A stretch of DNA of 64,000 nt. It comes from Jatrophihabitans endophyticus (GTDB lineage Bacteria > Actinomycetota > Actinomycetes > Mycobacteriales > Jatrophihabitantaceae). Each line of letters begins with the position of its first letter. Positions within the stretch are counted from its first letter, which is position 1. Made by a program: the position numbers and the translations under genes. This document shows, piece by piece, positions 16,791-26,043 of this stretch. The stretch lies in the NCBI RefSeq assembly GCF_900129455.1, contig NZ_FQVU01000001.1:434001-498000 (forward strand), given 5' to 3'. Under the pieces are notes generated by a model that ran no database searches, was not told the DNA's origin, and saw only the letters and a program-made list of their open reading frames with translations.

Positions 16791-16857
16791 TCGACCATCC
16801 TGTCAGCCGTGACGGCACCGGCGGACACCCCGGGGCCCGAGGAGCCGGGGAACGACG

Positions 16858-16888
16858 ACGGGGCCCCGCGCACTGCGCAGGGCCCCGT
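16858..16888 (-). terminator. hairpin terminator after the L,D-transpeptidase gene
   Basis: Arms ACGGGGCCC (16858-16866) and GGGCCCCGT (16880-16888) pair perfectly. An inner GCGC/GCGC helix extends the stem after a single C/A mismatch, leaving a 3-nt loop. It lies 16 nt past the minus-strand stop at 16905. There is no clear U-tract, as is common in actinobacteria. Confidence 0.7.
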
Positions 16889-16904
16889 GTCGACGCTGGT
16901 GTGA

Positions 16905-17879
16905 CTACCGGGTGGGGACGAGCCCGCCGGTCTGGTACTCGCCCCAGGAGACGTTCCACAGCCCGTAGCCCTGGCCCATCTGCATCTTCGGGCCGGTCGC
17001 GTTCGGGAAGGTCACGACGTCGCCGACGTGCAGGTCGCCGTACAACGTCTCCGCGTCCCCGGGGATGAGGTTCGTGCAGCCGTTCGAGGAGTTGACCCCG
17101 TTACGGATGTTGCTGGTGTTCCACGGCGCCGCGTGCAGGTACTCGCCGCCGAACGTCAGCCGCTGGGTGTCCTTGACGTGGGCGTCGTAGTAGCCCGGCC
17201 CCTTCATCGAGATGTCGCGGCCCTTCTCCATGATGACCTTGATGCCGCGCTTCGTCGGGGTGCTCGGCGCGCCGAGCGAGGTCGGGTAGGTGCCGATCTG
17301 CTTCCCGTCGGACACGACCGTCACCTTGTGCGTCGAGTTGTCGACGGTGACGATCTGCCGCTTGCCGATCTTGAAGTCCAGCGACGAGAGCTTGCCGTCG
17401 CTGACGTAGTTCTTGCCCAGCGACGTGCCCGCCTTGGGGAAGCCGACGTGGATCTTGGAGTGCGCGGGCCAGTAGTCCTTGGGCCGCAGCTGTGCCTCGA
17501 TCGGCCCGTTGCCGGCCGAGGAGTACTGGAAGTACCAGGCGGCGGTCAGCGGCTTGCCGTCGGCGGTGACCTTGGTCTGCGCCTGGAACTGCCTGGCGTC
17601 GGTGATCTTCTTGGAGAAGTAGACGATCACCGGCATGCCGACGCCGTAGGAGACGCCGTCGCTGTTGATCGTCGTGACCTTGACCTTCGTCTTCGCCACC
17701 GGCGTGGTGGACGGCGCGGCCGGCGAGGACGCGCTCTGCGACGACGAGCCCGAGGCCGCGGGCTGCGAGGCGGCGCTGCTCGTGCTCTTGTCCGCGTCGT
17801 TCCCGCTGTCGGAGGAACAGGCGGCCGCGAAGGCCGCGACGAGGGCGAGGGAGAGCACTGCGGTACGGCCGGAGCGCAT
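16905..17879 (-). CDS. lipoprotein L,D-transpeptidase (YkuD domain, Ig-like domain)
   Basis: This enzyme should form 3-3 peptidoglycan cross-links or attach proteins to stem peptides at the outer face of the membrane. The 324-aa precursor has a lipoprotein signal, basic MRSGR then a hydrophobic core ending FAAAC (lipidated Cys21). A Ser/Ala-rich spacer follows, then an Ig-like domain (about 65-165) and the YkuD catalytic domain with H in GEYLHAAPW and the cysteine in SSNGCTNL. The classical motif is (S/T)HGC-x-N; here Asn replaces His before Gly-Cys. The ATG at 17879 is chosen because the signal peptide begins there; an upstream GTG at 17963 would bury it. A sigma-70 type promoter lies at 17953-17982. 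Confidence 0.88.
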   Translation of the reverse strand: MRSGRTAVLSLALVAAFAAACSSDSGNDADKSTSSAASQPAASGSSSQSASSPAAPSTTPVAKTKVKVTTINSDGVSYGVGMPVIVYFSKKITDARQFQAQTKVTADGKPLTAAWYFQYSSAGNGPIEAQLRPKDYWPAHSKIHVGFPKAGTSLGKNYVSDGKLSSLDFKIGKRQIVTVDNSTHKVTVVSDGKQIGTYPTSLGAPSTPTKRGIKVIMEKGRDISMKGPGYYDAHVKDTQRLTFGGEYLHAAPWNTSNIRNGVNSSNGCTNLIPGDAETLYGDLHVGDVVTFPNATGPKMQMGQGYGLWNVSWGEYQTGGLVPTR

Positions 17880-17952
17880 GCGATTCGTGTCTGGCACGGC
17901 GTCCACCGTAGGTGACGCGCGCGGCAGAGCACCAACGACGGCGGTTATTTCA

Positions 17953-17982
17953 CAGTTAGGCAACCTTCGCCGGAGACGTCAA
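17953..17982 (-). promoter_or_regulatory. promoter of the L,D-transpeptidase gene
   Basis: Minus strand: -35 TTGACG (17977-17982), 18-bp spacer, -10 TAACTG (17953-17958). The start would be about 65-70 nt before the ATG at 17879. The -35 overlaps the last codons of smc. Confidence 0.5.
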
Positions 17983-20900
17983 TCCGCTTCGCGCAGCCGC
18001 TGACTGATCACCTGGGTGACGCCGTCGCCGCGCATGGTGACGCCATAGAGGGCATCGGCGATCTCCATCGTCCGCTTCTGGTGCGTGATCTGGATGATCT
18101 GACTGGACGCGCGCAACTGGGCGATGAGCTCCAGGAGCCGGCCCAGGTTCACGTCGTCCAGCGCCGCCTCGATCTCGTCCATGACGTAGAACGGGCTGGG
18201 TCGCGCCCGGAAGATCGCGACGAGGAGCGCGACCGCAACGAGGGAGCGCTCGCCGCCGGACAGCAGCGACAGTCGCTTGACCTTCTTGCCCGGCGGCCGG
18301 GCCTCGACCTCGATGCCGGTGAGCAGCATGTCGCCCGGTTCGGTCAGCACCAGCCGCCCGTCGCCCCCGGGGAAGAGCGTGGCGAAGACGATCTCGAACT
18401 CCCGCGCGACGTCGTGGTAGGCGGCGGTGAACACCTCGAGGATGCGGTCGTCGACCTCCTTGACCACGGTGAGCAGGTCACGGCGGGTGGCCTTGAGGTC
18501 CTCGAGCTGCGTGGAGAGGAACTGGTGCCGCTCCTCGAGCGCGGCGAACTCCTCGAGTGCGAGCGGGTTCACCTTGCCCAGCAGCGCGAGGTCGCGGTCG
18601 GCGCGCGCCGCCCGCTTCTCCTGCACCGCGCGGTCGTACGGGCCCGGTTGCGGCGCCGTGACCTGCTCGCCGCGATCGCGCGCCTGCTCGTACTCGGCGA
18701 CCTCGGCCGCGCTCGGCGGGCACGGCTGGTCCGGGGCGTACTCGCCGACCAGGACGTCGATCTCGACGCCGTACTCGTCGGCGGCCCGTTGCTCCAGCTG
18801 CTCGATGCGCAGGCGCTGCTCGGCGCGCATGACCTCGTCGCGGTGGACGGCGTCGGTGAGGCGACCCAGTTCGTCGGCGAGCTCGCGCACCCGCGTGCGC
18901 ACCCCGGACTGCTCGGACTCGCGCTCGGCCCGGGCCTGCTGCGCAGCGTCACGCTCGGTGGCCGCGGCCGCCACGGAGGTCGCGATGCGCTCGAGGGCGG
19001 TGCGGGCGGCGTCGCGCACCTCGGCCGCGATCACGGCGCCGCGGGCCCGCGCCTCGCGGGCCTGTTGCCGGCGCCGGCGGGCGGTGCGCTCGATCTCGGC
19101 GGCGCGCAGCAGCTGGTCGGCACGCCCCTTCACCGAGCGGACCCGCTCCTCGCCGGTGCGTACCGCGAGACGTGCCTCCATCTCGGCCTGGCGGGCGGCG
19201 GCCACCTGCTCCTGCAGCCCGTCGCGCTCGGCGGTGTCGGGCTCGGCCGGCTCGTCGGACGCCGACTCGGCGAGCCGCAGCCGCTCCTCGAGCTCGGCGA
19301 GACCGGTGACGTCACGCTCGCGGGACTCGTCGATCTTGTGACGGGCGCCGTCCAGGCGCGCGGCCTCGGCCGCGGCCGACCGGGCGACCTGGCCCAGCTG
19401 TGCCAGCTGCTCGGCGACCGCGGAGAGCGCGGCGTCGGACTCGTGCAGGGCCTCCAGGGCGGCCTGCACCTCGGCCTTCCGCTGCTCGGACTCGGTCCGG
19501 GCGGCGGCCAGCCGGGCGCGCAGCTGCTCGTGCCGTGCCGCCGCCTCGTCGGCCTTGTGCCGGGCCTCGTCGATGGACGCGCTGATCTCGATCGCGGACG
19601 GGCCGGCCGACGAGCCGCCCTGCACCAGCGCAGGCGAGTACACGTCACCGTCGCGGGTCACGACCCGCGGCACGTCCGCGTCGAGCCGGGCGGCGACGAG
19701 GGCCGTGTCGTCGACGACCAGCACGCCGCCGAGGAGGCGCTGCAGGGCGGTCGCCAACGAGGCGGGTGCCTCGACGAGCGACAGCGCGCGATGCACGCCG
19801 TCGGGGCAGTCGAGCTCGGGCACCGACGCCCCGCCGGTGGCCGCGACCACGAAGCTCGCGCGTCCCGCGTCCTCGGACTTGAGGTGGGCGAGGCCGGCGT
19901 CGGCGTCGGCCAGGGTGTCGACCATGACCGCGTCCGCCGCAGCACCCAGGGCCGCGGCGATCGCGGCCTCGTAGCCCGGCGTCACCGTCAGCAGGTCCGC
20001 GAGCGAGCCGCGCAGGCCGGGCAGCGCGTCCCCCGCCCCGAGCAGCGAGTCGGTGCCGTCCTTGCGGGTGAGCCCCACGACGAGGGCGTCGGCGCGCGCG
20101 GTCCACGTCGAGCGATCCCGTTCGGCGTCCCGTTCCCCCGCCGTCAGCTCGCCGACGGTGGCCTCGACGGCCTCGAAGGCGGCGACGGCGTCCTCGTGAC
20201 GCGTGTCCAGTCCGAGCTCGCCGGCGTCGAGCGCCCCGACCTCGGACTGCACCCGCTCCAGCTCGACCTCGGCCTCGCCGGCGCGGGTGCGCGCATCGGC
20301 CGCGGCGACGGCGAGCCGCTCGCTCTCGTCACCGGCGGCCGAGACGCGGGTGCGCAGCGCGTTCACCTGACCGGTCAGCTTGGCCAGCCCCTCGCGGCGG
20401 TCGGCGATGGCCCGGACGGCGGCGACGACGGCGCGTTCGGCCTCACTCAGTCGCCGTTCCCGGCCCTGCCGGTCGGCCACCGCCTCGGTGAGCTCGGCGT
20501 GCGCGGCGTCGAGCTGCTCCTGCAGCTGCGTCTCCTGCTCGCGGACCCGGCCGGCCTCGGCCTCCATCTCCTCGGGATCGCGTCCCGAGCGCTCGTCCTC
20601 GGGGGCGGCGGCCAGGTGCCGCGCGCGCTCGGCGGCGAGCGACGCGGTGCTGCGCAGCCGCTCCTCGAGCGTCGACAGGCGGTACCAGGTGTCCTGCGTA
20701 CGGGCGATGAGCGGGGCGTCGGCGGCCAGCACCGCATCGAGCTCACCCTCCCGCGTCCGGGCCTCGGCGAGGGCCGTCTCGACGCTCGTGCGCCGGGTGC
20801 GGATCGCCTCCTCGTCGGCGACCTCCCGCTCGATCTCGCCGCGCAGCGTGAGCAGGTCGTCGGCGAGCAGGCGCAGCCGCGAGTCCCGCAGCTCGGCCTG

Positions 20901-21554
20901 GATGCCCTGCGCGCGGCGGGCGATCTCGGCCTGCCGCCCGAGCGGCTTGAGCTGGCGGCGCAGCTCGGAGGTCAGGTCGGTGATGCGGGTGAGGTTCGCC
21001 TGCATCGCGTCGAGCTTGCGCAGCGCCTTTTCCTTGCGCTTGCGGTGCTTGAGGACGCCGGCGGCCTCCTCGATGAAGCCGCGGCGGTCCTCCGGCCGGG
21101 CCTGCAGCACGGCGTCGAGCTGGCCCTGGCCGACGATGACGTGCATCTCGCGGCCGATGCCGGAGTCCGAGAGCAGCTCCTGGATGTCGAGCAGCCGGGC
21201 GCTCTCGCCGTTGATCTCGTACTCGCTGCTGCCCTCGCGGAACATGCGCCGGGTGATCGACACCTCGGCGAACTCGATCGGCAGCGCGCCGTCGTTGTTG
21301 TCGATCGTCAGCGTGACCTCGGCCCGCCCGAGCGGCGGCCGGCCGGCGGTGCCGGCGAAGATGACGTCCTCCATCTTGCCGCCGCGCAGGGCCTTGGCGC
21401 CCTGCTCGCCGAGCACCCAGGCGATCGCGTCGACGACGTTGCTCTTGCCCGAGCCGTTCGGGCCCACGACCGCGGTGATGCCGGGTTCGAAGCGCAGCGT
21501 CGTGGCCGAGGCGAAGGACTTGAAGCCCCGCAGCGTCAGCGACTTGAGATGCAC
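17979..21554 (-). CDS. smc: chromosome segregation protein SMC
   Basis: SMC is the ATPase that compacts and segregates the chromosome together with ScpA/B. The 1191-aa protein has Walker A VGPNGSGKSNVVDAI (about 30-44), an N-terminal coiled coil to about 500, a hinge domain (about 510-650, starting LPGLRGSLADLLTV), a second coiled coil rich in Ala/Glu/Arg, and a C-terminal lobe. That lobe carries the signature LSGGERSLVAVALL and Walker B FYVMDEIEAALDD. All ATPase motifs are intact and length is typical. In many actinobacteria an acylphosphatase gene lies between mutM and smc (recalled); here a small coiled-coil gene takes that place. Confidence 0.97.
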   Translation of the reverse strand: MHLKSLTLRGFKSFASATTLRFEPGITAVVGPNGSGKSNVVDAIAWVLGEQGAKALRGGKMEDVIFAGTAGRPPLGRAEVTLTIDNNDGALPIEFAEVSITRRMFREGSSEYEINGESARLLDIQELLSDSGIGREMHVIVGQGQLDAVLQARPEDRRGFIEEAAGVLKHRKRKEKALRKLDAMQANLTRITDLTSELRRQLKPLGRQAEIARRAQGIQAELRDSRLRLLADDLLTLRGEIEREVADEEAIRTRRTSVETALAEARTREGELDAVLAADAPLIARTQDTWYRLSTLEERLRSTASLAAERARHLAAAPEDERSGRDPEEMEAEAGRVREQETQLQEQLDAAHAELTEAVADRQGRERRLSEAERAVVAAVRAIADRREGLAKLTGQVNALRTRVSAAGDESERLAVAAADARTRAGEAEVELERVQSEVGALDAGELGLDTRHEDAVAAFEAVEATVGELTAGERDAERDRSTWTARADALVVGLTRKDGTDSLLGAGDALPGLRGSLADLLTVTPGYEAAIAAALGAAADAVMVDTLADADAGLAHLKSEDAGRASFVVAATGGASVPELDCPDGVHRALSLVEAPASLATALQRLLGGVLVVDDTALVAARLDADVPRVVTRDGDVYSPALVQGGSSAGPSAIEISASIDEARHKADEAAARHEQLRARLAAARTESEQRKAEVQAALEALHESDAALSAVAEQLAQLGQVARSAAAEAARLDGARHKIDESRERDVTGLAELEERLRLAESASDEPAEPDTAERDGLQEQVAAARQAEMEARLAVRTGEERVRSVKGRADQLLRAAEIERTARRRRQQAREARARGAVIAAEVRDAARTALERIATSVAAAATERDAAQQARAERESEQSGVRTRVRELADELGRLTDAVHRDEVMRAEQRLRIEQLEQRAADEYGVEIDVLVGEYAPDQPCPPSAAEVAEYEQARDRGEQVTAPQPGPYDRAVQEKRAARADRDLALLGKVNPLALEEFAALEERHQFLSTQLEDLKATRRDLLTVVKEVDDRILEVFTAAYHDVAREFEIVFATLFPGGDGRLVLTEPGDMLLTGIEVEARPPGKKVKRLSLLSGGERSLVAVALLVAIFRARPSPFYVMDEIEAALDDVNLGRLLELIAQLRASSQIIQITHQKRTMEIADALYGVTMRGDGVTQVISQRLREAD

Positions 21555-21662
21555 GAAACTCCCGGATCAGCCTGCGTGGACGCACCCGGACGAGCGAGGG
21601 GCGCGGACGTCGGCGACGAACCTACCCTGTGCCGCGGCCCTCGCCGGGGCGGGCGGACCCGC

Positions 21663-21863
21663 TCAGGCGAGCGCGGGCTCGGCGGCCTCGGCCAGCTGGT
21701 GCAGCTCGATGTCGAGAGTCGGGTCGAGCGACTCCGCGCGATGGGCGCGCTCGGCCTGCAGCTGCGCCTCCAGCTCGGCCACGCGGCGTCGCAGCCGGGT
21801 GATCTCGATGGCGAGCAGGTGCTCGTTGGGCGAGCCGACGTGTCCCAGCAGGGCGCGTGCCAT
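21663..21863 (-). CDS. small conserved-looking coiled-coil protein between mutM and smc
   Basis: This 66-aa protein begins MARALLGHVGSPNEHLLAIE and continues into a heptad-like stretch LRRRVAELEAQLQAERAH, then an acidic tail. The ATG at 21863 has AAAGG 7 nt upstream on the minus strand, a good ribosome site that falls after the alternative GTG at 21878. Proteins with a MARA-LG-GG start and a short coiled coil recur in actinobacteria as hypotheticals (from memory; no name known to me). Its function is unknown. It is oriented with smc and mutM and could be a small partner in that cluster. Codon usage matches the neighbours. Confidence 0.6.
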   Translation of the reverse strand: MARALLGHVGSPNEHLLAIEITRLRRRVAELEAQLQAERAHRAESLDPTLDIELHQLAEAAEPALA

Positions 21864-22126
21864 GTGGCGACCTTTCACTGTCCCCGGGTGTCCGGCGCAC
21901 GCGCGGAGCCGGGGTTACCGGCGCCGGACACAACGCGCGGACGGTTGCCATGTTGTGTGGACGCGGCGGGAGTGCGATCGCTGCGCCGTCGGGATCCGCG
22001 GTTGGGACCCACCCATCGGCGGCCAGCACAGGGCACGTGCCCGTCTTGTCGACCCATGGTCGCACCCGGGCCGCGGAGCGGTCAACACGCGCCGACTGTG
22101 GGTCGGCGCGGCGCGTCACCGCGTCC

Positions 22127-23020
22127 TCACGCGCCCCGCGCACGCCGGGGTGACCGCTGGCAACGGGGGCACCAGAAGCTCGAGCGGTTGGTGAACACCG
22201 TGCGCCGGATCGGCGTCGCGCAGCGTGGGCACGGCCTGCCCTCCCGGCCGTAGACCGCGAGCGAGCGGTCGAAGTAGCCGCTCTGCCCGTTGACGTTGAC
22301 GTAGAGCGCGTCGAAGGAGGTCCCGCCCGCCCGCAGCGCGTCGCCGAGCACATCGCGGACGTGCCCCAGCAGCTCGGCGACGACCGGCCGGGTCAGCGCG
22401 GCGCTGCGCCGCTCACCGTGCAGCCGGGCCCGCCAGAGCGACTCGTCGGCGTAGATGTTGCCGATGCCCGAGACGAGGGTCTGGTCGAGCAGGGAGCGCT
22501 TCAGCGCGGACTCGCGCCGACGCAGCCGTGCGGTGAACAGCGCGTCGTCGAAGACCGGGTCCAGGGGGTCGCGCGCGATGTGCGCGATCTGCTCGGGCAG
22601 GTGCTCCCCGGGTCGGTCGGCGGCGGGCACGACCCGGTCGAGCAGGACGCCACCGAAGGTGCGCTGGTCGACGAAGCGCAGCTCGCGGCCGCCGTCGGTG
22701 AAGCGCACCCGGACGTGCAGGTGCCGCTCCTCGGGGGCGTCCGGGGGCTGCACGAGCAGCTGCCCCGACATCCCGAGATGCGCGATCAACGCCTCCCCGC
22801 GCGGGCCGCGCTCGTCGGCGAGCGGCAGCCAGAGGTACTTGCCGCGCCGTGACACCGTCTCGATCCGGGCGCCCACGAGCCGGGCGGCCAGGTCGTCGGC
22901 GCCGGCCACGTGACGCCGGACGGCGCGGGGATGGCGGACCTCGACGTCGGCGACGGTGCGGCCGGCGACCCAGCGCGCCAACCCGTCGCGGACGGTCTCG
23001 ACCTCGGGGAGCTCGGGCAT
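22127..23020 (-). CDS. mutM: formamidopyrimidine-DNA glycosylase (Fpg/MutM)
   Basis: MutM excises 8-oxoguanine and ring-opened purines and cleaves the abasic strand by beta,delta-elimination. The 297-aa protein has the catalytic N-terminus M-PELPEVE (P2, E3), the lysine of the beta-turn in [11 protein letters not shown], the helix-two-turn-helix with [15 protein letters not shown], and a C-terminal zinc finger CPRCATPI...WCPRCQ. The start is fixed by the catalytic proline directly after Met. It follows rnc by 30 nt on the minus strand, the conserved rnc-mutM order. A 263-bp spacer separates it from the small gene before smc. Confidence 0.96.
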   Translation of the reverse strand: MPELPEVETVRDGLARWVAGRTVADVEVRHPRAVRRHVAGADDLAARLVGARIETVSRRGKYLWLPLADERGPRGEALIAHLGMSGQLLVQPPDAPEERHLHVRVRFTDGGRELRFVDQRTFGGVLLDRVVPAADRPGEHLPEQIAHIARDPLDPVFDDALFTARLRRRESALKRSLLDQTLVSGIGNIYADESLWRARLHGERRSAALTRPVVAELLGHVRDVLGDALRAGGTSFDALYVNVNGQSGYFDRSLAVYGREGRPCPRCATPIRRTVFTNRSSFWCPRCQRSPRRARGA

Positions 23021-23050
23021 GGCGTGGTGGCGGGTCGGCGGTCGGGCCGG

Positions 23051-23767
23051 TCAGCCGGTCGTGACGCGGGCGCTGATGGCTCGCCAGGCCGTCTCGGCCG
23101 CGAGCTGCTCGGCCTCCTTCTTGCTGCGGCCGGTCGACGCGTCGAACAGCTCGCCGGCGACGTGGGCCTGCGCGGTGAAGACCTTCTCGTGGTCCGGCCC
23201 GGCCGAGGACATCACGTACTCGGGCACGCCGAGGCCGAGCTCGGCGGTGAGCTCCTGCAGGCTGGTCTTCCAGTCCAGACCGGCGCCCGCGGCGGCGGCC
23301 GCGGCGAGCACCGGGTCGAACAGGTCGTGGATGACGCGGTCGGCGACCTCGAGGCCGAGGTCGACGTAGACCGCGCCGAAGACGGCCTCCAGCGTGTCGG
23401 CCAGGATGCTGGACTTGTCGCGCCCGCCGGTGGACTCCTCACCGCGACCCAACAGGACGTACGCGCCGAGCCCGTCCGGGCCGATCGTGCGCGCGATCGA
23501 GGCGAGCGCGCGCATGTTCACCACCGAGGCCCGCAGCTTGGCGAGCTTGCCCTCGGGCAGGTCGGGGTGGCTGCGGTAGAGGGTGTCGGTGACGACGATG
23601 CCGAGCACCGCGTCGCCGAGGAACTCGAGCCGCTCGTTGTGCGGCAGGCCGCCGTGCTCGTAGGCGTACGAGCGATGCGTCAGGGCACGCCGCAGCAGCT
23701 CGGCGTCGACCTCGACGCCGAGCGCGTCGGCGAGTCCCTGCTGCCCGGCGGGGTGGGGACCGGTCAC
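23051..23767 (-). CDS. rnc: ribonuclease III
   Basis: RNase III cleaves double-stranded RNA in rRNA and mRNA processing. The 238-aa protein has the RNase III domain with the signature [17 protein letters not shown] (about 43-59), a second acidic cluster [15 protein letters not shown] with catalytic Asp/Glu, and a C-terminal double-stranded-RNA-binding domain (about 165-236, ending [10 protein letters not shown]). I chose the GTG at 23767 because it gives the normal N-terminus; a frame open to 24211 would run antisense-like through rpmF and DUF177. It follows rpmF by 46 nt. Confidence 0.94.
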   Translation of the reverse strand: MTGPHPAGQQGLADALGVEVDAELLRRALTHRSYAYEHGGLPHNERLEFLGDAVLGIVVTDTLYRSHPDLPEGKLAKLRASVVNMRALASIARTIGPDGLGAYVLLGRGEESTGGRDKSSILADTLEAVFGAVYVDLGLEVADRVIHDLFDPVLAAAAAAGAGLDWKTSLQELTAELGLGVPEYVMSSAGPDHEKVFTAQAHVAGELFDASTGRSKKEAEQLAAETAWRAISARVTTG

Positions 23768-23813
23768 CGGCCCGCCCGTTCCTGCGCCGAACGACGACCG
23801 CACTGCCGCGGCA

Positions 23814-23993
23814 TCAGACGGACAGGACCTGCTTGCCGGCGTACTGGCCGCAGTTCGAGCACGCGGTGTGCGGCAGCTTGAGCTCGCCGCACGCCCGGTT
23901 CGGGCAGGGCACGAGCGTCGTGGGCGTGGTCTTCCACTGCGAGCGGCGCGAACGGGTGTTGCTGCGCGACATCTTCCGCTTCGGAACGGCCAT
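23814..23993 (-). CDS. rpmF: 50S ribosomal protein L32
   Basis: A 59-aa basic protein starting [20 protein letters not shown], the invariant L32 N-terminus, with four cysteines (C30, C35, C45, C48) forming a zinc ribbon. The ATG at 23993 is fixed by the family start. Only 3 nt separate it from the stop of the DUF177 gene upstream, the classic yceD-rpmF pairing. The cysteine-containing form suggests a zinc-replete paralogue; a cysteine-free copy elsewhere cannot be excluded. Confidence 0.96.
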   Translation of the reverse strand: MAVPKRKMSRSNTRSRRSQWKTTPTTLVPCPNRACGELKLPHTACSNCGQYAGKQVLSV

Positions 23994-23996
23994 GGG

Positions 23997-24635
23997 TTAC
24001 TCCTTCGTCGTCCTGCTGGTGCCGTCGGCGGTGGTGCCGTCGGTGGTGCTGTCCTCGGTGAGGGCGGCCAGGGCCGCCCACCTCGGGTCGATCGTCTCGT
24101 GCGCGTGACCGGCCGGCAGGTCGTCGAGCCGCTGCCCGCAGTCGGGGCACAGCCCGGCGCAGTCCGGCCGGCACAGCGGTGTCCACGGTAGGGCGAGCAC
24201 CACGGCGTCACGCACGACCGGTTCCACGTCGAGCAGCTCGCCGTCGACCCGGTAGACCTCGTCCTGCTCGGTGGTGGTGTCGGTCGCCGAGTGCGCGTAG
24301 GCGAACAGCTCGCAGACGTCCACCTCGAGCTCGTCGGAGACCGGGTCGAGACACCGCCCGCACTGGCCGGTGAGCGGCGCCGCGACCGTGCCCGTGACGA
24401 GCACGCCCTCGGTCACCGACTCGAGCCGGAGCTCCAGGTCGAGCGGGGCGCCTACCGGCACCCCGATGACGTCCAGCCCGAGGTTCGCAGGCGCGGGAAC
24501 ACGACGCCGGTACTCGCGCAGGCTGCCCGCTCGCCGGCCGAGCTCGCGTAGGTCGAAGACGAGCGGACTACGCGGGTCGGGCTGCGCTGCGGGCGTGGTG
24601 GCGGGCTGCTGCATCGGTGTGGTGTTCTCGGGCAT
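23997..24635 (-). CDS. DUF177/YceD family protein
   Basis: YceD/DUF177 proteins precede rpmF in most bacteria and are linked to large rRNA maturation or ribosome assembly (established in plants and E. coli). The 212-aa product has the DUF177 core with paired cysteines [18 protein letters not shown] and [19 protein letters not shown], a likely zinc knuckle, and Ser/Thr-rich low-complexity ends. The ATG at 24635 is followed by a Pro/Gln/Thr-rich leader before [13 protein letters not shown]. It forms a tight unit with rpmF (3 nt) and probably rnc-mutM. Confidence 0.88.
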   Translation of the reverse strand: MPENTTPMQQPATTPAAQPDPRSPLVFDLRELGRRAGSLREYRRRVPAPANLGLDVIGVPVGAPLDLELRLESVTEGVLVTGTVAAPLTGQCGRCLDPVSDELEVDVCELFAYAHSATDTTTEQDEVYRVDGELLDVEPVVRDAVVLALPWTPLCRPDCAGLCPDCGQRLDDLPAGHAHETIDPRWAALAALTEDSTTDGTTADGTSRTTKE

Positions 24636-24671
24636 ACGATCATCGGCCTGGTCGGGTTGAGGCCGTCGTTC

Positions 24672-24701
24672 ATCCTAGCCGACTCCGCGGGCAGACCCGA
24701 A
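24672..24701 (-). promoter_or_regulatory. possible promoter of the DUF177-rpmF-rnc-mutM unit
   Basis: Minus strand -10 TAGGAT (24672-24677) with a weak TTCGGG -35 about 18 bp upstream; it would start transcription about 30 nt before the DUF177 ATG, in the only sizeable gap (90 bp) of this stretch. Confidence 0.3.
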
Positions 24702-24725
24702 TCGCGCGTCGCGGGCCGGCCGCGC

Positions 24726-25511
24726 TCAGGCCGGGATGGCGGTCGGGGACGCGTCGCCGGAGCCCCGGTCGTCGCCCTGCTCGCCCTCGCGTGCGGCGGG
24801 ATTCGGGGCAGCGGCACCGGCGCCGGCATCACCCGCGGCGAAGGCTCCGGCGCGCCGCTGCGCGAGCGCCAGCCGGCCCTGCTCGGCGGTCTGCGCGGCG
24901 CGGTTGAGCACGGCCGACAGCTCGTCGAGGGTCCGCTCGGCGTAGTCCTCGGCGTCGGTGGTGAGCTTGGTGGCGTAGCGCTCGGCCTCGGTGCGGGCGC
25001 GATGGGCGTAGCGGTCGGCGTCGGCACAGACCTTCGCCTCGTACTGCTTCGCGTCGGCGGCGAGCTGCTGCTGGTAGCGCTCGGCGTCCTCGCGCAGGGC
25101 CGCCGCGGCGCTGGCGGCGGCCTGGTGGACGGTGGTCGAGGCGACGAGCCGGGCGTGCTCGTCGCGACCGGACCGGACCTGCTCGGCCGCCGTCCGATCG
25201 GCCTCGGTGGTGATCTGCTCGGCCCGGTGTGCCGCGTCGGCGAGGACGGTGTCGGCCTCGGCGACGCCGTTCGCGCGGATCGCCGCGGCCTTCTCGTAGG
25301 CCTCCTGCAGCATCCGGTCGCGCCGGGCGATGACGGTGCGGGCCTCGTCCATCTCCGGCGGCATGACCTCGCGCAGCTCGTCCAGCAGGTCGAGCAGGTG
25401 CTCGCGCGGCAGGACGCACGACGAGGACATCGGCAGTGCGCGAGCGGTCTCGATCGTCTCGATCAGCTCGCTGAGCAGGTGGTCGGCGCGGCGCAGCGTC
25501 TCGTCGGTCAT
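24726..25511 (-). CDS. sepIVA: DivIVA-like coiled-coil septation protein (SepIVA/Rv2927c type)
   Basis: The 261-aa protein is almost entirely helical coiled coil. An N-terminal DivIVA-like segment (about 1-90, including LLDLLDELREVMPPEMDEA) is followed by repeated Ala/Glu/Arg heptads such as ADAKQYEAKVCADADRYAHR, then a disordered Ala/Gly/Pro tail. Position next to DUF177-rnc matches Rv2927c, whose M. smegmatis homologue SepIVA is a septation factor (established). The ATG at 25511 begins the conserved MTDETLRRADHLLSELIE; an upstream start at 25637 adds an Arg/Ser-rich shadow. A role in polar or septal growth is inferred from family and synteny. Confidence 0.75.
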   Translation of the reverse strand: MTDETLRRADHLLSELIETIETARALPMSSSCVLPREHLLDLLDELREVMPPEMDEARTVIARRDRMLQEAYEKAAAIRANGVAEADTVLADAAHRAEQITTEADRTAAEQVRSGRDEHARLVASTTVHQAAASAAAALREDAERYQQQLAADAKQYEAKVCADADRYAHRARTEAERYATKLTTDAEDYAERTLDELSAVLNRAAQTAEQGRLALAQRRAGAFAAGDAGAGAAAPNPAAREGEQGDDRGSGDASPTAIPA

Positions 25512-25527
25512 GACCGGCCTCCGTGAT

Positions 25528-26043
25528 TCAGCCCCTGGCGCGCGTGCGCTCCTGCAGTCTCGTGAGAACGTTCGGCGGGACGAGCGAGCTGACGTCGCCG
25601 CCCCACTTCGCGATCTCCTTGACCAGGCTAGAGGCAAGGAAGCTGTATTCCGGGTTTGTCGGCATGAACAGCGTGTCGACCCCGGCCAGGCCGCGGTTCA
25701 TCTGCGCCATCTGCAGCTCGTAATCGAAGTCGCTGACCGCGCGCAGGCCCTTGACGATCACCGGGATGTCGTGGGCGCGGCAGTAGTCCACGACCAGGCC
25801 CTGGAAGGTGTCGATGGTGACGTTCGGGAACTCCGTCGTGACCTCGACGAGCATGTCGCGGCGCTCGTCGACGCCGAACAGCCCAGACTTGGACTGGTTG
25901 ACGAAGACCGCCACGACGACCTCGTCGTACAGGCTCGCCGCGCGGCCGATGATGTCGATGTGGCCGTTGGTGACGGGGTCGAAGGACCCCGGGCACAGTG
26001 CCCGCCTGACGATGCCGGGACCGCCGTGTTCCGGTGGATTCAT
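25528..26043 (-). CDS. coaD: phosphopantetheine adenylyltransferase
   Basis: CoaD transfers AMP from ATP to 4'-phosphopantetheine, the penultimate step of CoA synthesis. The 171-aa protein carries the nucleotidyltransferase motif CPGSFDPVTNGH (about 17-28; TNGH is the (T/H)xGH signature), the substrate loop VKGLRAVSDFDYELQMAQMN, and SFLASSLVKEIAKWGGDVS near the end. It has about 10 more N-terminal residues than usual. The codon nearest the family start is GTC and cannot initiate, while the ATG at 26043 overlaps the rsmD stop by 4 bp (ATGA), so the longer form is preferred. rsmD-coaD is a conserved pair. Confidence 0.95.
   Translation of the reverse strand: MNPPEHGGPGIVRRALCPGSFDPVTNGHIDIIGRAASLYDEVVVAVFVNQSKSGLFGVDERRDMLVEVTTEFPNVTIDTFQGLVVDYCRAHDIPVIVKGLRAVSDFDYELQMAQMNRGLAGVDTLFMPTNPEYSFLASSLVKEIAKWGGDVSSLVPPNVLTRLQERTRARG

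Noticed and set aside
23768-24211. Extended RNase III with 148 extra N-terminal residues
   Set aside because: The extension is encoded across rpmF and DUF177 in the wrong frame and has Pro/Arg-rich shadow composition; GTG 23767 gives the normal protein.
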